DNA of 64,000 bases, from NCBI GenBank assembly GCA_030038435.1, contig JASHOY010000377.1, positions 1-64,000 on the forward strand, written 5' to 3'. The notes under the pieces are model-generated. The model made no database searches, was not told the DNA's origin, and saw only the letters and a list, made by a program, of their open reading frames with translations. Both the position numbers and the translations under genes were made by a program. Source of the stretch: Acidobacteriaceae bacterium (GTDB lineage: Bacteria > Acidobacteriota > Terriglobia > Terriglobales > Acidobacteriaceae). How positions within the stretch are numbered: position 1 is the first letter of the stretch; each line of letters opens with the position of its first letter. Below, piece by piece: positions 1 through 10,812 of this stretch.

Positions 1-513
1 CTTCTGCTTTGCGGTCAGTTGGGCGTATCCCGGAATCCACTTATCTATATTTCCCTCGACGCAGCGCTGGCATAGCTCCGAATGCAGCTTGGCGAGCCTG
101 CGCGTTCGCTTCGGGTGACGGATGGCGTAGAGCTTGAACTCCAGCGCCAGCAGCATGCGGTCCCGGTCGGCGAGAACAGATCGGAGGTGCTTGGCCAGAA
201 CCTCAATCCGCTCTTGCTGCGAGCGGGCTACTCGAAGCTGCTCGCCCATTTGCTCCTTCTCGCGGCGGAGCTTGTCCTCGAAAAATGCGAAGAACACATC
301 TTCCTTGTCGCGAAAGTTGGCGTAGAAAGCGCCGCGCGTCTTGCCGGCGGTGGCGGCGATGTCCTCCAGCCGGGCCATCTCGAAGCCGTCGCGGGCAAAG
401 ATACGACCCGCTGCGTCCATCAGATCGCGGCGTGTTGAAGCCGCTCTTTCCTGCTGTCTGCTCTCTGCGGCCTTCGAGCGGTCGCGCCGGCGCGTATCCC
501 TTTTCGTGATCAT
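1..513 (-). CDS. TetR/AcrR family transcriptional regulator (partial, runs off window start)
   Basis: Reverse-strand translation from the ATG at 513: MITKRDTRRRDRSKAAESRQQERAASTRRDLMDAAGRIFARDGFEMARLEDIAATAGKTRGAFYANFRDKEDVFFAFFEDKL, a classic TetR N-terminal HTH; divergent from the RND operon. Confidence 0.9.
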   Translation of the reverse strand, partial: MITKRDTRRRDRSKAAESRQQERAASTRRDLMDAAGRIFARDGFEMARLEDIAATAGKTRGAFYANFRDKEDVFFAFFEDKLRREKEQMGEQLRVARSQQERIEVLAKHLRSVLADRDRMLLALEFKLYAIRHPKRTRRLAKLHSELCQRCVEGNIDKWIPGYAQLTAKQK

Positions 514-577
514 TGCCAATTCAAATTCCTGCTCAGATTTTGCATCGCCAGGAGTCCCCCGCGAATCTGAAGCCAAT

Positions 578-591
578 ATACATTCGTGTAT
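578..591. promoter_or_regulatory. Candidate TetR/AcrR operator (ATACA-TTCG-TGTAT inverted repeat)
   Basis: Inverted repeat in the divergent tetR/RND intergenic region; resembles AcrR-type TACATACATTxGTGAATGTATGTA boxes. Confidence 0.6.
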
Positions 592-621
592 GTTTTTTTA
601 CAACCCATTCAGGAGATTCCA

Positions 622-1881
622 ATGACGGCGAAGCAGACCCCGGGATTGAGCCCGACGAATGAACGCCACTTGCGCGCCATCGCAGCCATCATCCTCTGCA
701 CCTTGTGCAGCGCAGTCTTCACCGGATGCCAAGTCGGCAGGGCATCCACCGCGCCACGGGCGATGGGCCCGATTCCTGTCTCTGTGGTTGCGGTTCGCCA
801 GGCCGACGTGCCCCTCACCGGGACCTGGGTCGGTACGCTCGACGGTTTTGTCGACGCTCAGATTCAGCCCCAGGTGAGTGGCTACCTCATCCGCCAGAGC
901 TACCGGGAGGGTTCTCCGGTGGCTAAGGATCAGGTCCTCTTTCAAATCGATCCGCGCCCCTTTCAAGCGGCAGTCGACCAGGCAGAAGCCGGGGTGATGC
1001 AAGCAAAGGGACAGCTCGCCCAGGCGGAGGCCCAGCAGGCCCTGGCGCGGATCAATCTGAAGCGCGATACACCCCTGGCCGCGGCACGGGCGGTTGCGCA
1101 AAGCCAGCTCGATAACGACACGCAGCAGGCCGCGCAGGCGGATGCGGCCGTGGCCACGGCTGAAGGCGCGATCAGCGCTGCACAAGCCGCACTGACCACG
1201 GCTAAGCTGAATCTTGGATTTACGCAGGTCCGGTCGCTGGTCGGCGGCGTAGCCGGTCAGGCAACGACGCAGGTGGGCAACCTGGTCACTCCCCAGTCGG
1301 TGCTCACGTCGGTTTCGCAACTGAACCCCATCAAGGTCTACTTTTCCATCAGCGACGCCCAATATCTTGCTCTTGTCGACACTTCGAAGCAGGCCGGCGG
1401 CGATCTGCTCAGCGGACATTCCGACCTTCCCCTGAACCTGACCCTCGCTGACGGCACAACCTGGCCTTATAAGGGACACATCGTGTGGGTCGATCGCGAG
1501 ATGAATCAGCAAACCGGCGCCATTCGCATTGCGGCGTCGTTTCCGAATCCTGACTATGTGCTGCGGCCGGGTCAGTTTGGCCGGGTAAGCGCCGAAACGC
1601 AGATTCGCCAGAACGCGCTTCTTGTCCCGCAATTGTCGGTTCAGGAGCTGCAGGGCATTCAGCAGGTCGATATTGCCGGACCGGACCACTGCGTGCACGT
1701 GGTCAACGTGACGCTTGGTCCTCAGGTTGGCGACGACTGGATCGTAACCGCCGGCCTGAAACCTGGCCAGCTGGTCATCACCAGTAATCTGCAGAAGCTT
1801 CGCGAAGGCGCGCCGGTCCTTCCCCACGAAGTCTCCGAGCAGGCGGCCATTCAAACGTCCAGCCCTATGGGCGAGAGGTAA
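622..1881 (+). CDS. RND efflux periplasmic adaptor subunit (MexA/AcrA-like lipoprotein)
   Basis: Signal/lipobox-like N-terminus (SAVFTGCQ), HlyD/biotinyl-lipoyl type sequence (VDAQIQPQVSGYLIRQSYREGSPVAKDQVLFQIDPRPF), aggag RBS before ATG at 622. Confidence 0.93.
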   Translation: MTAKQTPGLSPTNERHLRAIAAIILCTLCSAVFTGCQVGRASTAPRAMGPIPVSVVAVRQADVPLTGTWVGTLDGFVDAQIQPQVSGYLIRQSYREGSPVAKDQVLFQIDPRPFQAAVDQAEAGVMQAKGQLAQAEAQQALARINLKRDTPLAAARAVAQSQLDNDTQQAAQADAAVATAEGAISAAQAALTTAKLNLGFTQVRSLVGGVAGQATTQVGNLVTPQSVLTSVSQLNPIKVYFSISDAQYLALVDTSKQAGGDLLSGHSDLPLNLTLADGTTWPYKGHIVWVDREMNQQTGAIRIAASFPNPDYVLRPGQFGRVSAETQIRQNALLVPQLSVQELQGIQQVDIAGPDHCVHVVNVTLGPQVGDDWIVTAGLKPGQLVITSNLQKLREGAPVLPHEVSEQAAIQTSSPMGER

Positions 1882-1883
1882 CG

Positions 1884-4800
1884 ATGTCGAAATTTTTCAT
1901 TCGCCGGCCCATTGTAGCGATTGTCATCGCCATTCTCACCGTCATCATCGGAACCGTGTCGATGCTGACCTTACCCACCTCGCTCTATCCCGATATCGTG
2001 CCACCGGAAATCATGGTGCAGGCCACGTTTCCAGGCGCCGATGCAGAGACCCTGGCGCAGTCCGTGGCGACGCCGCTCGAAGAACAGATGAATGGTGTCG
2101 ACCACATGATTTACATGAACTCGGTGAGCGCCAACAACGGGCAGGCGACGGTCTATGTAGACTTCGACGTCAAGACCAATCCCGATACCGATCAGGTGCT
2201 CTCGCAGCTTCGCGTCTCGCAGGCACAGCCGCAGTTGCCCGCGGAGGTGAATACCGCGGGGATCGTAGTGCAGAAGTCTCTGACCTCGCCGCTGATGCTG
2301 ATCGGACTCTCGTCTCCAGGCGGAAGATATGACGCGCAGTTTCTAACCAATTATGCCATCATCCATCTCCAGGATGAGCTGACCCGCGTCTCCGGCGTGG
2401 CGCGAATTCAAGTTTTCGGTGGACAGTATGCGCTGCGTGTCTGGGTCAATCCGGAGAAACTGGCGCAACTCGGCGTCACCGCAACCGATGTTATCAATGC
2501 CATTGAGGTGCAGAACAACGTCAATCCCGCCGGCAAGATCGGCGGAGAGCCGGTTCCCAACGGCCAGCAGTTCACTTACACGGTGCGCACGCAGGGCCGC
2601 CTCGTTACACCCCAGCAATTCGGCAATATCGTCATTCGCGCCAACCCCGATGGTTCGGTCCTTCATCTCCGCGATGTCGCGCGCATCGAACTCGGCTCGC
2701 AGGTTTATGATCTGGCCGCCCGTTTCAACAATGCTCCCGCCGGCGTGATGGCGGTCTATCAGTTGCCGGGCTCCAACGCGGTGGAGACCGCCGCTGCCGT
2801 CACCCGGCGCATGCAGCAGCTTTCGGCGACCTTTCCGCCGGGCATGAGTTACGAAATTCCTCTGGACACCACCAAGGCGGTAACCGCGGGTATCCACGAA
2901 ATCGTCTTCACGCTTGGCCTCGCGCTGCTGCTCGTCATTCTGGTGGTGTACCTGTTTCTCCAGGGCTGGCGAGCCACGCTGATCCCGCTGATGGCGGTTC
3001 CGGTTTCGCTGATTGGAACCTTCATCGTATTTCCTCTGCTGGGCTTCTCCATCAACACGCTGTCACTCTTCGGGCTGGTGCTGGCCATCGGGCTCGTAGT
3101 GGATGACGCCATCATCGTAGTGGAGGCCGTTGAGCACCACATCGATGAAGGGCTCACTCCTCGCGATGCGGCGTTCAAGGCCATGGAAGAGGTTGGCGGA
3201 CCGGTGGTCGCCATCGCCCTGATTCTTGCCGCGGTCTTCATCCCCACCGCCGCTATTCCGGGAATCACGGGGCGGCTGTATCAGCAATTCGCTGTCACCA
3301 TCGCTATTTCCGTATTGATTTCGGCATTCAATGCCTTGACGCTCAGCCCTGCGCTCGCGGCGCTTTTGCTGAAGCCGAAAAGCTTAGACTATCGCCGCAG
3401 TCCGCTGCGGAGATTCTTCGCGTGGTTTAATCGGCTATTTGGCCGTACTACCGATAAGTACGTTTCAACCTCCGGCGTTCTCATTCACAAGTCCGGATTT
3501 GCCATGGCCGGGCTTGTCGTGATTGCCGTGCTGGCATTTCTAGTCGGCGGACGCCTGCCGACCGGCTTCCTTCCGCAGGAAGACCAGGGCTATATGTTTG
3601 TCGCCCTGCAATTGCCGGATGCGGCCTCCCTGCAGCGCACCGACGCCGCCGCGCAACACGTCACCGATGCTTTGCTGCAAACTCCCGGCATCCAGAGCGT
3701 GATTGGCGTCGACGGCTTCAACCTGCTGAGTCAGACGCAAAGCACAAATACCGGCTTCTTCTTTGTCACGCTCAAGCCGTGGGCTGCGCGCCGGTCGCGC
3801 GCCGAACAGATTCAGGCCATTCAGGCGATCGTGCAAAGAAAACTCGCGGCAGTAAGTGAGGGCATAGCCTTCTCGTTCCCACCGCCCGCCATTCCCGGCA
3901 TCGGGACCTCCGGCGGCGTCACCATGATCCTCGAGGACCGCTCGGGTAACGCGGATCCTGCCTTCCTCACCCGCAATGTTTACGCCTTCCTTGGCGCCAT
4001 CGCCAGGCGCCACGAGGTCGCTGCGGCCATTCCTTCGTACCTGCCCGCCGTTCCGCAGCTTTATGCAGGCGTGGATCGAGACAAGGCGGCACAACAGCAG
4101 GTGGACCTTAGTTCGATCTACACCACCATGCAAACCTTCATGGGTGGCTACCTGGTGAATTACTTCAACCGCTTCGGCCGGCAATGGCAGACCTATGTGG
4201 AAGCGGAAGGAGATTCCCGCACCCATATTCAGGACATCAATCAGTTCTATGTCCGCAGCGCGAATGGCAGCCAGGTGCCGCTCGGATCGCTGGTGCATGT
4301 AAAGCAAGTCACCGGACCGGAATTCATCACGCACTTCGACGAATACCCCAGCGCGCAGATCAACATCGTTGGAACTCCCGGATACAGCTCCGGGCAGGTT
4401 CGCGCCGCCCTCGAAGAGGTCTTCCGTGAAACCATGCCGCCGGGAATGGGCTATGCGTACTCGGGCATGAGCTTTCAGGAACAGCAGGCAGCGGAAGGCG
4501 TCCCCGCCTGGATGGTATTCGGTCTTTCGCTGATCGTCGTCTTTCTGATTCTGGCTGCGCTCTACGAGAGCTGGACACTGCCTTTCAGCGTATTGCTCAG
4601 CACGCCGGTGGCGATTCTTGGCGCCTATCTCGCACTCACCATGCGTTCCTATGAGAACGACGTGTTTACCACAGTCGGCCTGATCATGCTCATCGGCCTC
4701 TCGGCAAAGAATGCAATCCTGATCGTTGAATTCGCCGTTTCGAACTACAAGCAGGGCATGAGCATCTCGGAATCGGCCCTGCGCGCGGCGCGCCTGCGCT

Positions 4801-5102
4801 TCCGCCCCATCATCATGACAGCGTTTGCGTTCATTTTCGGCTGCCTGCCGTTGTGGACGGCAAGCGGGGCCGGCGCGGCGTCGCGGCGTATTCTCGGCAC
4901 GGTGGTGATCGGCGGAATGACCCTGGCTTCCGTGGCCGGAATCCTTATTGTGCCCGTTACATTTGCCGTGGTCGAATACCTGTCCCATCGCTTTCGTCAT
5001 GGAGCCACAGACCTGACGATGGATTCGCCACACCCGCCGGAGGGACCGTCCCACGGCTCTCCCGCCGTCGCGCCGGAAAACGCGCAGGAGGTGCAGGCAT
5101 GA
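1884..5102 (+). CDS. RND multidrug efflux permease (AcrB/MexB-like, HAE1)
   Basis: MSKFFIRRPIVAIVIAILTVIIGTVSMLTLPTSLYPDIVPPEIMVQATFPGADAETL; 1072 aa; GLVVDDAIIVVEAVEHH motif. Confidence 0.96.
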   Translation: MSKFFIRRPIVAIVIAILTVIIGTVSMLTLPTSLYPDIVPPEIMVQATFPGADAETLAQSVATPLEEQMNGVDHMIYMNSVSANNGQATVYVDFDVKTNPDTDQVLSQLRVSQAQPQLPAEVNTAGIVVQKSLTSPLMLIGLSSPGGRYDAQFLTNYAIIHLQDELTRVSGVARIQVFGGQYALRVWVNPEKLAQLGVTATDVINAIEVQNNVNPAGKIGGEPVPNGQQFTYTVRTQGRLVTPQQFGNIVIRANPDGSVLHLRDVARIELGSQVYDLAARFNNAPAGVMAVYQLPGSNAVETAAAVTRRMQQLSATFPPGMSYEIPLDTTKAVTAGIHEIVFTLGLALLLVILVVYLFLQGWRATLIPLMAVPVSLIGTFIVFPLLGFSINTLSLFGLVLAIGLVVDDAIIVVEAVEHHIDEGLTPRDAAFKAMEEVGGPVVAIALILAAVFIPTAAIPGITGRLYQQFAVTIAISVLISAFNALTLSPALAALLLKPKSLDYRRSPLRRFFAWFNRLFGRTTDKYVSTSGVLIHKSGFAMAGLVVIAVLAFLVGGRLPTGFLPQEDQGYMFVALQLPDAASLQRTDAAAQHVTDALLQTPGIQSVIGVDGFNLLSQTQSTNTGFFFVTLKPWAARRSRAEQIQAIQAIVQRKLAAVSEGIAFSFPPPAIPGIGTSGGVTMILEDRSGNADPAFLTRNVYAFLGAIARRHEVAAAIPSYLPAVPQLYAGVDRDKAAQQQVDLSSIYTTMQTFMGGYLVNYFNRFGRQWQTYVEAEGDSRTHIQDINQFYVRSANGSQVPLGSLVHVKQVTGPEFITHFDEYPSAQINIVGTPGYSSGQVRAALEEVFRETMPPGMGYAYSGMSFQEQQAAEGVPAWMVFGLSLIVVFLILAALYESWTLPFSVLLSTPVAILGAYLALTMRSYENDVFTTVGLIMLIGLSAKNAILIVEFAVSNYKQGMSISESALRAARLRFRPIIMTAFAFIFGCLPLWTASGAGAASRRILGTVVIGGMTLASVAGILIVPVTFAVVEYLSHRFRHGATDLTMDSPHPPEGPSHGSPAVAPENAQEVQA

Positions 5103-6556
5103 ATCACTCAACGTCTTTGCGGTTCCTACCAAGGGCTACCTTTGTTGGCTCCGGAATCCTGCTCCTCGAGTGCTTGCTTCTGCTCACCACGGGTTGCACC
5201 GTGGGGCCGAGGTGCGATCGCCCGCAGGTGCCGGCGCCCCCGGCTTTCCGCGGCGCCGACAATGCTGCCGTCTCCAGCCCCAACCAGGGTTCGCTCGGCG
5301 ACGAGGGCTGGGCGAAGGTCTTTAACGAACCGGAACTGCAGAACCTGATTCGCACGGCTCTCGTCAACAATTACGACGTGCGGATTGCTGCCCAACACGT
5401 CATCGAGGCGCAGGCGCAGTTCAGAATCACGCGTGCGCAGGAGTTTCCCACACTGTCTGTCGGCGGCACCGGCATCGGAGCGGATCTGGGCAGTTCTGCG
5501 CTGGGTTCTGTAGGCAGTGGTTTCCCCAGCGGCGCCTTCGCTGCCGGAAGCTTCAATCTCTCGGCTGTCTGGAATCCCGACTTCTGGGGGCTTTACCGCC
5601 GCCAGACAGAGGCAGAGCGAGCCCAGTTGCTTTCCCAGGTGTGGGCACAGCGCGCCGTCCGCATGACTCTGGTCCAGCAGGTGGCCACCGGCTACTTTCA
5701 GTTGCGCGCCTATAAGGAACAACTGCAAATCGCCAGGGAGACGCTGAACGAGCGTGAGGAATCCGTGGCACTTACCCATAAGCTCGTGTACGGAGGCTCT
5801 AATCCTCTCTCCGATCTGCGTCAGGCTCAGGAAAATGAGTACACGGCGTCGGCACAGATTCCTCAGCTCCAGGAAGAGATTCAGCAGCAGGAAAACGCGC
5901 TGCGGCTTCTGCTCGGAGAGAATCCCGGTTCCGTCGCTGCCAACGACGCCAATGCGCTTGCTCCCGTTCCCCAAAACCTGCCGGTAGGCCTGCCTTCGCG
6001 CTTGCTGGAGCGGCGGCCCGACATTCTGGAAGCGGAAGCGCAACTGCGGGAAGCCAACGCCAACATCGGCGTGGCTCGCGCGCAGTTCTTCCCGCAGCTT
6101 TCCATCAGCGGATCGGGGGGCGTGGGCGGCAGCGACTTCTCGCAAATCTTCAACCCCGATAGTCAGCTCACTTACGGTATCGGCACGCTCACTCAGGCGA
6201 TCTTCGAGGGCGGCAAGCTGCGCGGACAGCTTCGGCTGTCAAAGGCAACCGAAGAGGAGATGGTGTTGAACTATCGGAAGACGATCGTCACCGCATTTCA
6301 GCAGGTTTCGAATGCACTGATCGCCGTGAACAAGCAGCGGGCGGCACGGGAGCAGCAGCAAAAGCTCGTTGCCGCCGCAACAGACGCCGCTCGCCTTGCA
6401 CGCATGAGATTCCGCGCTGGCGCAACCAGCTACCTGGAGGTGCTGACCACGGATTCGAATCTCTTCTCGGCACAGCTAAACCTGGTCGATGCGCGGGAAG
6501 AAGAGGCGCTTTCGCTGGTGCAGCTCTATCAGGCATTGGGTGGAGGATGGCAATAG
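5099..6556 (+). CDS. Efflux transporter outer membrane factor lipoprotein (NodT/OprM-like)
   Basis: ATGA overlap with the permease; LLLLTTGCTVGP lipobox; OMF repeats (LLERRPDILEAEAQLREANANIGVARAQFFPQLS). Confidence 0.93.
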   Translation: MNHSTSLRFLPRATFVGSGILLLECLLLLTTGCTVGPRCDRPQVPAPPAFRGADNAAVSSPNQGSLGDEGWAKVFNEPELQNLIRTALVNNYDVRIAAQHVIEAQAQFRITRAQEFPTLSVGGTGIGADLGSSALGSVGSGFPSGAFAAGSFNLSAVWNPDFWGLYRRQTEAERAQLLSQVWAQRAVRMTLVQQVATGYFQLRAYKEQLQIARETLNEREESVALTHKLVYGGSNPLSDLRQAQENEYTASAQIPQLQEEIQQQENALRLLLGENPGSVAANDANALAPVPQNLPVGLPSRLLERRPDILEAEAQLREANANIGVARAQFFPQLSISGSGGVGGSDFSQIFNPDSQLTYGIGTLTQAIFEGGKLRGQLRLSKATEEEMVLNYRKTIVTAFQQVSNALIAVNKQRAAREQQQKLVAAATDAARLARMRFRAGATSYLEVLTTDSNLFSAQLNLVDAREEEALSLVQLYQALGGGWQ

Positions 6557-6778
6557 ATCGCCAGCCTCTCAAGGCATCAACACGAAGCATTTCGTACGCT
6601 CCAGTTGTGTTACCGGCAAACCGGAAATTTCGATTCCGGGGAACCCATACCCACGATTTCGGCGATTAGACATTGCACAAAAACGGCGCAAGGGCTGGCT
6701 GGCGCTTGCAGGCGCCCTCTGCACGCGTCCCGGGTCATAAGGAACCGATCGAGGCTGAAGTGCGTACTTTCGGGGAGT

Positions 6779-8080
6779 ATGGCGCCGACCTATGATTGGC
6801 CGTGGGTGGGAACCCAGGTGTCCCGCATCTCTGAAGCCTGGCGGGAGTGCTCCGGCTTGCCGCTGCCTTGCGCGCCACAGATCAGCCTCCATGAACAGAG
6901 ACGTCGCGAATCCATATACGATCGCGCGGTCCTCGCCGTGGAGAGGGAGACGACGAAAAAGCTCGGCGCCGTCGATCGTGCCGGCTTGCAAAACCGGCTC
7001 ATCAAGGTCTTTGGCGAATTCGCCGCGACCGCCCTGGACTTGCCCGATGATGCCATCGAGCTGATCACCAGCGACTTTGTGGCCCTCGGCGCCGAGTTCG
7101 CCCGCCGGGCCCGCCGCTTCGACAGTCGCCTCAGCATGGAAGACATCTTTCAGGCCTGCCGCAATGCCTGGACCGCCGGCGGTCTGCAATCGCTGCTCGG
7201 CCGGCAGCCCGCCATCACGCCGTCCATCCTCGGTTACAGCCTCCTTTATCCCTATTCCGACAACTACCTCGACAGCAAAACCATCTCCGCCGACGAAAAA
7301 AACACCTTCAGTGCGCGCTTTCGCCGCCGCTTGCGCGGAGAAACGCTCGCCCCCCGGGACACCCGCGAGGCTGCCATTTGGGACTCCGTCGGGTTGATCG
7401 AGTCTCAATATCCCCGCGCCGGCTATCCCCAGGTCTACAACTGCCTCCTGGCCATCCACCGCGCCCAGGAGCAGAGCCTCAGCCAACTGCGGAAATCCAG
7501 CCGCGCCGTCGAGGAAGAACTGCTCGCAATCAGCTTCGCCAAAGGTGGCGCTTCGGTGCTGGCCGACGCCTGCCTGGTCACAGGCCGTCTGTGTGAATGC
7601 CATGCCGGACTCGCTTTTGACTGGGGCGCGGCCCTGCAGCTCGGCGACGACCTCCAGGACGTCCGGGAAGACCTGCGCCGCGGCGCACAAACGCTCTTTA
7701 CCCGGGCCATTCACCGGCACCAGCCCCTCGATTGTCTTGCTGCGCGATTGCTGAATTTCAGCGAGCAGACTGCGACCAGGATGAACGGCTTTCCCCACGG
7801 CACGGCAACGCTCAAAGATTTGCTCAGAAAAAGCTGGCGCTCCATCATCCTGGCCGCCATCGCCAACGCCACTGAGTTCTTCTCCACGGCATTTCTCGAG
7901 GAGGTGGAATCCAGTTCGCCCTTCCGTTTTCAGTTTCTCCAGTCCCGCAACAAGAAGCTGGCGCGCCGCAACGGCGTCTATGCAAAGCTGCTCACCGCCA
8001 TCTTCGAAGAACCGGAAGCAAGGTCAAACACCGGTCCGGTTCGCGCCTGCGCCCTCAATCCCTCAGTCCCCAGTCTCTGA
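6779..8080 (+). CDS. Class-1 isoprenoid biosynthesis enzyme-like protein (divergent polyprenyl synthase fold)
   Basis: Paired acidic motifs YPYSDNYLDS and LGDDLQDVREDLRRGAQTLFTRA like trans-isoprenyl synthase DDxxD motifs; start chosen at MAPTYDWPW within ORF 6605-8080. Confidence 0.6.
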   Translation: MAPTYDWPWVGTQVSRISEAWRECSGLPLPCAPQISLHEQRRRESIYDRAVLAVERETTKKLGAVDRAGLQNRLIKVFGEFAATALDLPDDAIELITSDFVALGAEFARRARRFDSRLSMEDIFQACRNAWTAGGLQSLLGRQPAITPSILGYSLLYPYSDNYLDSKTISADEKNTFSARFRRRLRGETLAPRDTREAAIWDSVGLIESQYPRAGYPQVYNCLLAIHRAQEQSLSQLRKSSRAVEEELLAISFAKGGASVLADACLVTGRLCECHAGLAFDWGAALQLGDDLQDVREDLRRGAQTLFTRAIHRHQPLDCLAARLLNFSEQTATRMNGFPHGTATLKDLLRKSWRSIILAAIANATEFFSTAFLEEVESSSPFRFQFLQSRNKKLARRNGVYAKLLTAIFEEPEARSNTGPVRACALNPSVPSL

Positions 8081-8249
8081 TCCCTGACCTTTGATCTTCG
8101 ATCCCGGACCTCGTGACCATTGCGCGTCTTTGGTGCGCCCGCAAGACCGTAAACACGCACAAAACTCCTGATTGGGCGCCGAGGCCTCACTGCGACGGCC
8201 TCTCAGGGCCACTTCGCTGGCCAAGCGGAGAGGAGGGCCGATCGCGCGC

Positions 8250-8984
8250 CTATATTCCTTCGCCCATTGAGACAAACTGCCGCATCTGGTCCAGCTCCGC
8301 GCGGTAGGCGGTGCGCTCGGCTTCTTCTTCGGCGAAGGGAGCTACCCAGTGTTCATGCGCGCCCAGCCGCGCTTCCAGCTCATCGACGCGACCCGAAAGC
8401 GCAATCAGGGCGTCGGAAAGCGGGTCTTTGATTTCGTGGGGATCGGTGATCAGCACCCGCTGCCCGTTGCGATAGACAATGTGCGCGGGCACGCCCACCA
8501 CGGTCGAGTTCGGGGGCACATCCGACAGTACCACCGACCCAGCGCCCACGCGCGAGTTTTCACCCACACATACATTGCCCAGCACGTTGGCATTGTTGCC
8601 GATGAACACGTTGTTGCAGATGGTCGGATGCCGCTTGCCGTGCTGCTTGCCCGTTCCCCCCAGCGTCACGCCCTGGTACATGGTCACGTCGTTGCCGACG
8701 ATGGCCGTCTCACCGATGACCACCCCAGTAGCGTGATCGATAAACAGCCGCCGCCCCAACTTTGCTCCGGGATGAATATCCACCCCTGTCAGGAAGCGGC
8801 CCATCTGCGACAGCATGCGCGCCGGCAGCCGCAACCGCGCGCCCCACAGACCGTGGCTTATGCGGTGTATCCAAACGGCCCAAAGCCCCGGATAGCAGAG
8901 CAGGATCTCCAGCCATGAACGCGCCGCCGGATCACGCTCCTTCACCGAAGCGATGTCTTCCCGAATTCGAGCCAAGAGCGACAT
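8250..8984 (-). CDS. cysE: Serine O-acetyltransferase
   Basis: Left-handed beta-helix hexapeptide sequence DIHPGAKLGRRLFIDHATGVVIGETAIVGNDVTMYQGVTLGGTGKQHGKRHPTI. Confidence 0.94.
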   Translation of the reverse strand: MSLLARIREDIASVKERDPAARSWLEILLCYPGLWAVWIHRISHGLWGARLRLPARMLSQMGRFLTGVDIHPGAKLGRRLFIDHATGVVIGETAIVGNDVTMYQGVTLGGTGKQHGKRHPTICNNVFIGNNANVLGNVCVGENSRVGAGSVVLSDVPPNSTVVGVPAHIVYRNGQRVLITDPHEIKDPLSDALIALSGRVDELEARLGAHEHWVAPFAEEEAERTAYRAELDQMRQFVSMGEGI

Positions 8985-8989
8985 AAAAG

Positions 8990-9140
8990 AAAAAAGAATA
9001 GCGGGACAGGGAACAGGGCATAGGGAATCAAGAACAGGGGCCGGAGACCGATCACCCAGAAGTCTGAAAGCACTGTTCCGCTTGCCCCTGACCCCTGATC
9101 TCGGACCCCTGATCCCTGATCCCTGATCCCCGACCTCTGT
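8990..9140. repeat. Low-complexity GGGAACA/GGGATCA-like (CCCTGATC on the opposite strand) intergenic repeats
   Basis: gggacagggaacagggcatagggaatc and ccctgacccctgatctcggacccctgatccctgatccctgatcccc between cysE and cysK. Confidence 0.7.
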
Positions 9141-9142
9141 CT

Positions 9143-10123
<981 letters not shown>

Positions 10124-10648
10124 ATTGATCTCCTTTTTTGGGGGTGGTCAGCCCCGCTCTCGGTTTTGGGGGGAAATTTGCGGTGCCAAGCGGAAAATCC
10201 CGTGCGGCAAAACAAGCGCACGTCAGCGTCGGAGCCTGCACCGCGACGGCACTAGCGACATCGACGCATGACAACAGCCTAGACCCATGCCGCCGCAACT
10301 GGCAAGCGCAAGCCAAAGAAAATTCACTGCGGCGAGCACAATAAAAGCTGGATGTATCGGCCGCGACCGCGCCTCAAACCAGCGCCCAACCCGCCTCAAA
10401 CACGGGCAGGCGCCCCGCATCTCGCGATGCAGAGTCTGCGAAAGAATATGGGTGCCCCGTGTCTCGCTTTTGAGGCCCGGGATGCCTCAGAATAAATCGC
10501 AACTGCCGGATGGCCCCGGTCTCTCGCAGTCGCAGAGCGGGTCTCTAATAGCGAAGTACACAGCCGGGGCGCCGCCGGCTCCGCTTCTGGGACCTGGGAT
10601 AATCCCACCCCCGAGCCCTGTCGTCTTTCGCGGAGCGAAAGATCTGCG

Positions 10649-10812
10649 CTGGCCCATCCTCTCCAAATCAATCGATTGCGTGCTCCATCCTTCCGGGGTC
10701 TCATCGCAGGAGGGTGGGAGAGCACATCGCCAGCATCCGCAATCCGTCCTCGCAAACGCGCGTCAAGCCAGAATTGGTTCTGGCTCGAAGCGTCATCGCC
10801 AGGCACCCACCG
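10649..10812. repeat. Dispersed intergenic repeat, copy A (GGGTGG/CCACCC family)
   Basis: Aligns by eye with 12824-12992: ctggcccatcctctccaaatcaatcgattgcgtgctccatccttccggggtctcatcgcaggagggtgggagagcacatcgc. Confidence 0.65.

Noticed and set aside
598-1854. 418 aa minus-strand ORF opposite the RND adaptor
   Set aside because: Antisense shadow ORF in high-GC coding DNA; the sense strand encodes a clear HlyD-family protein
3540-5132. 530 aa minus-strand ORF opposite the RND permease
   Set aside because: Shadow ORF; low-complexity, no recognisable domain
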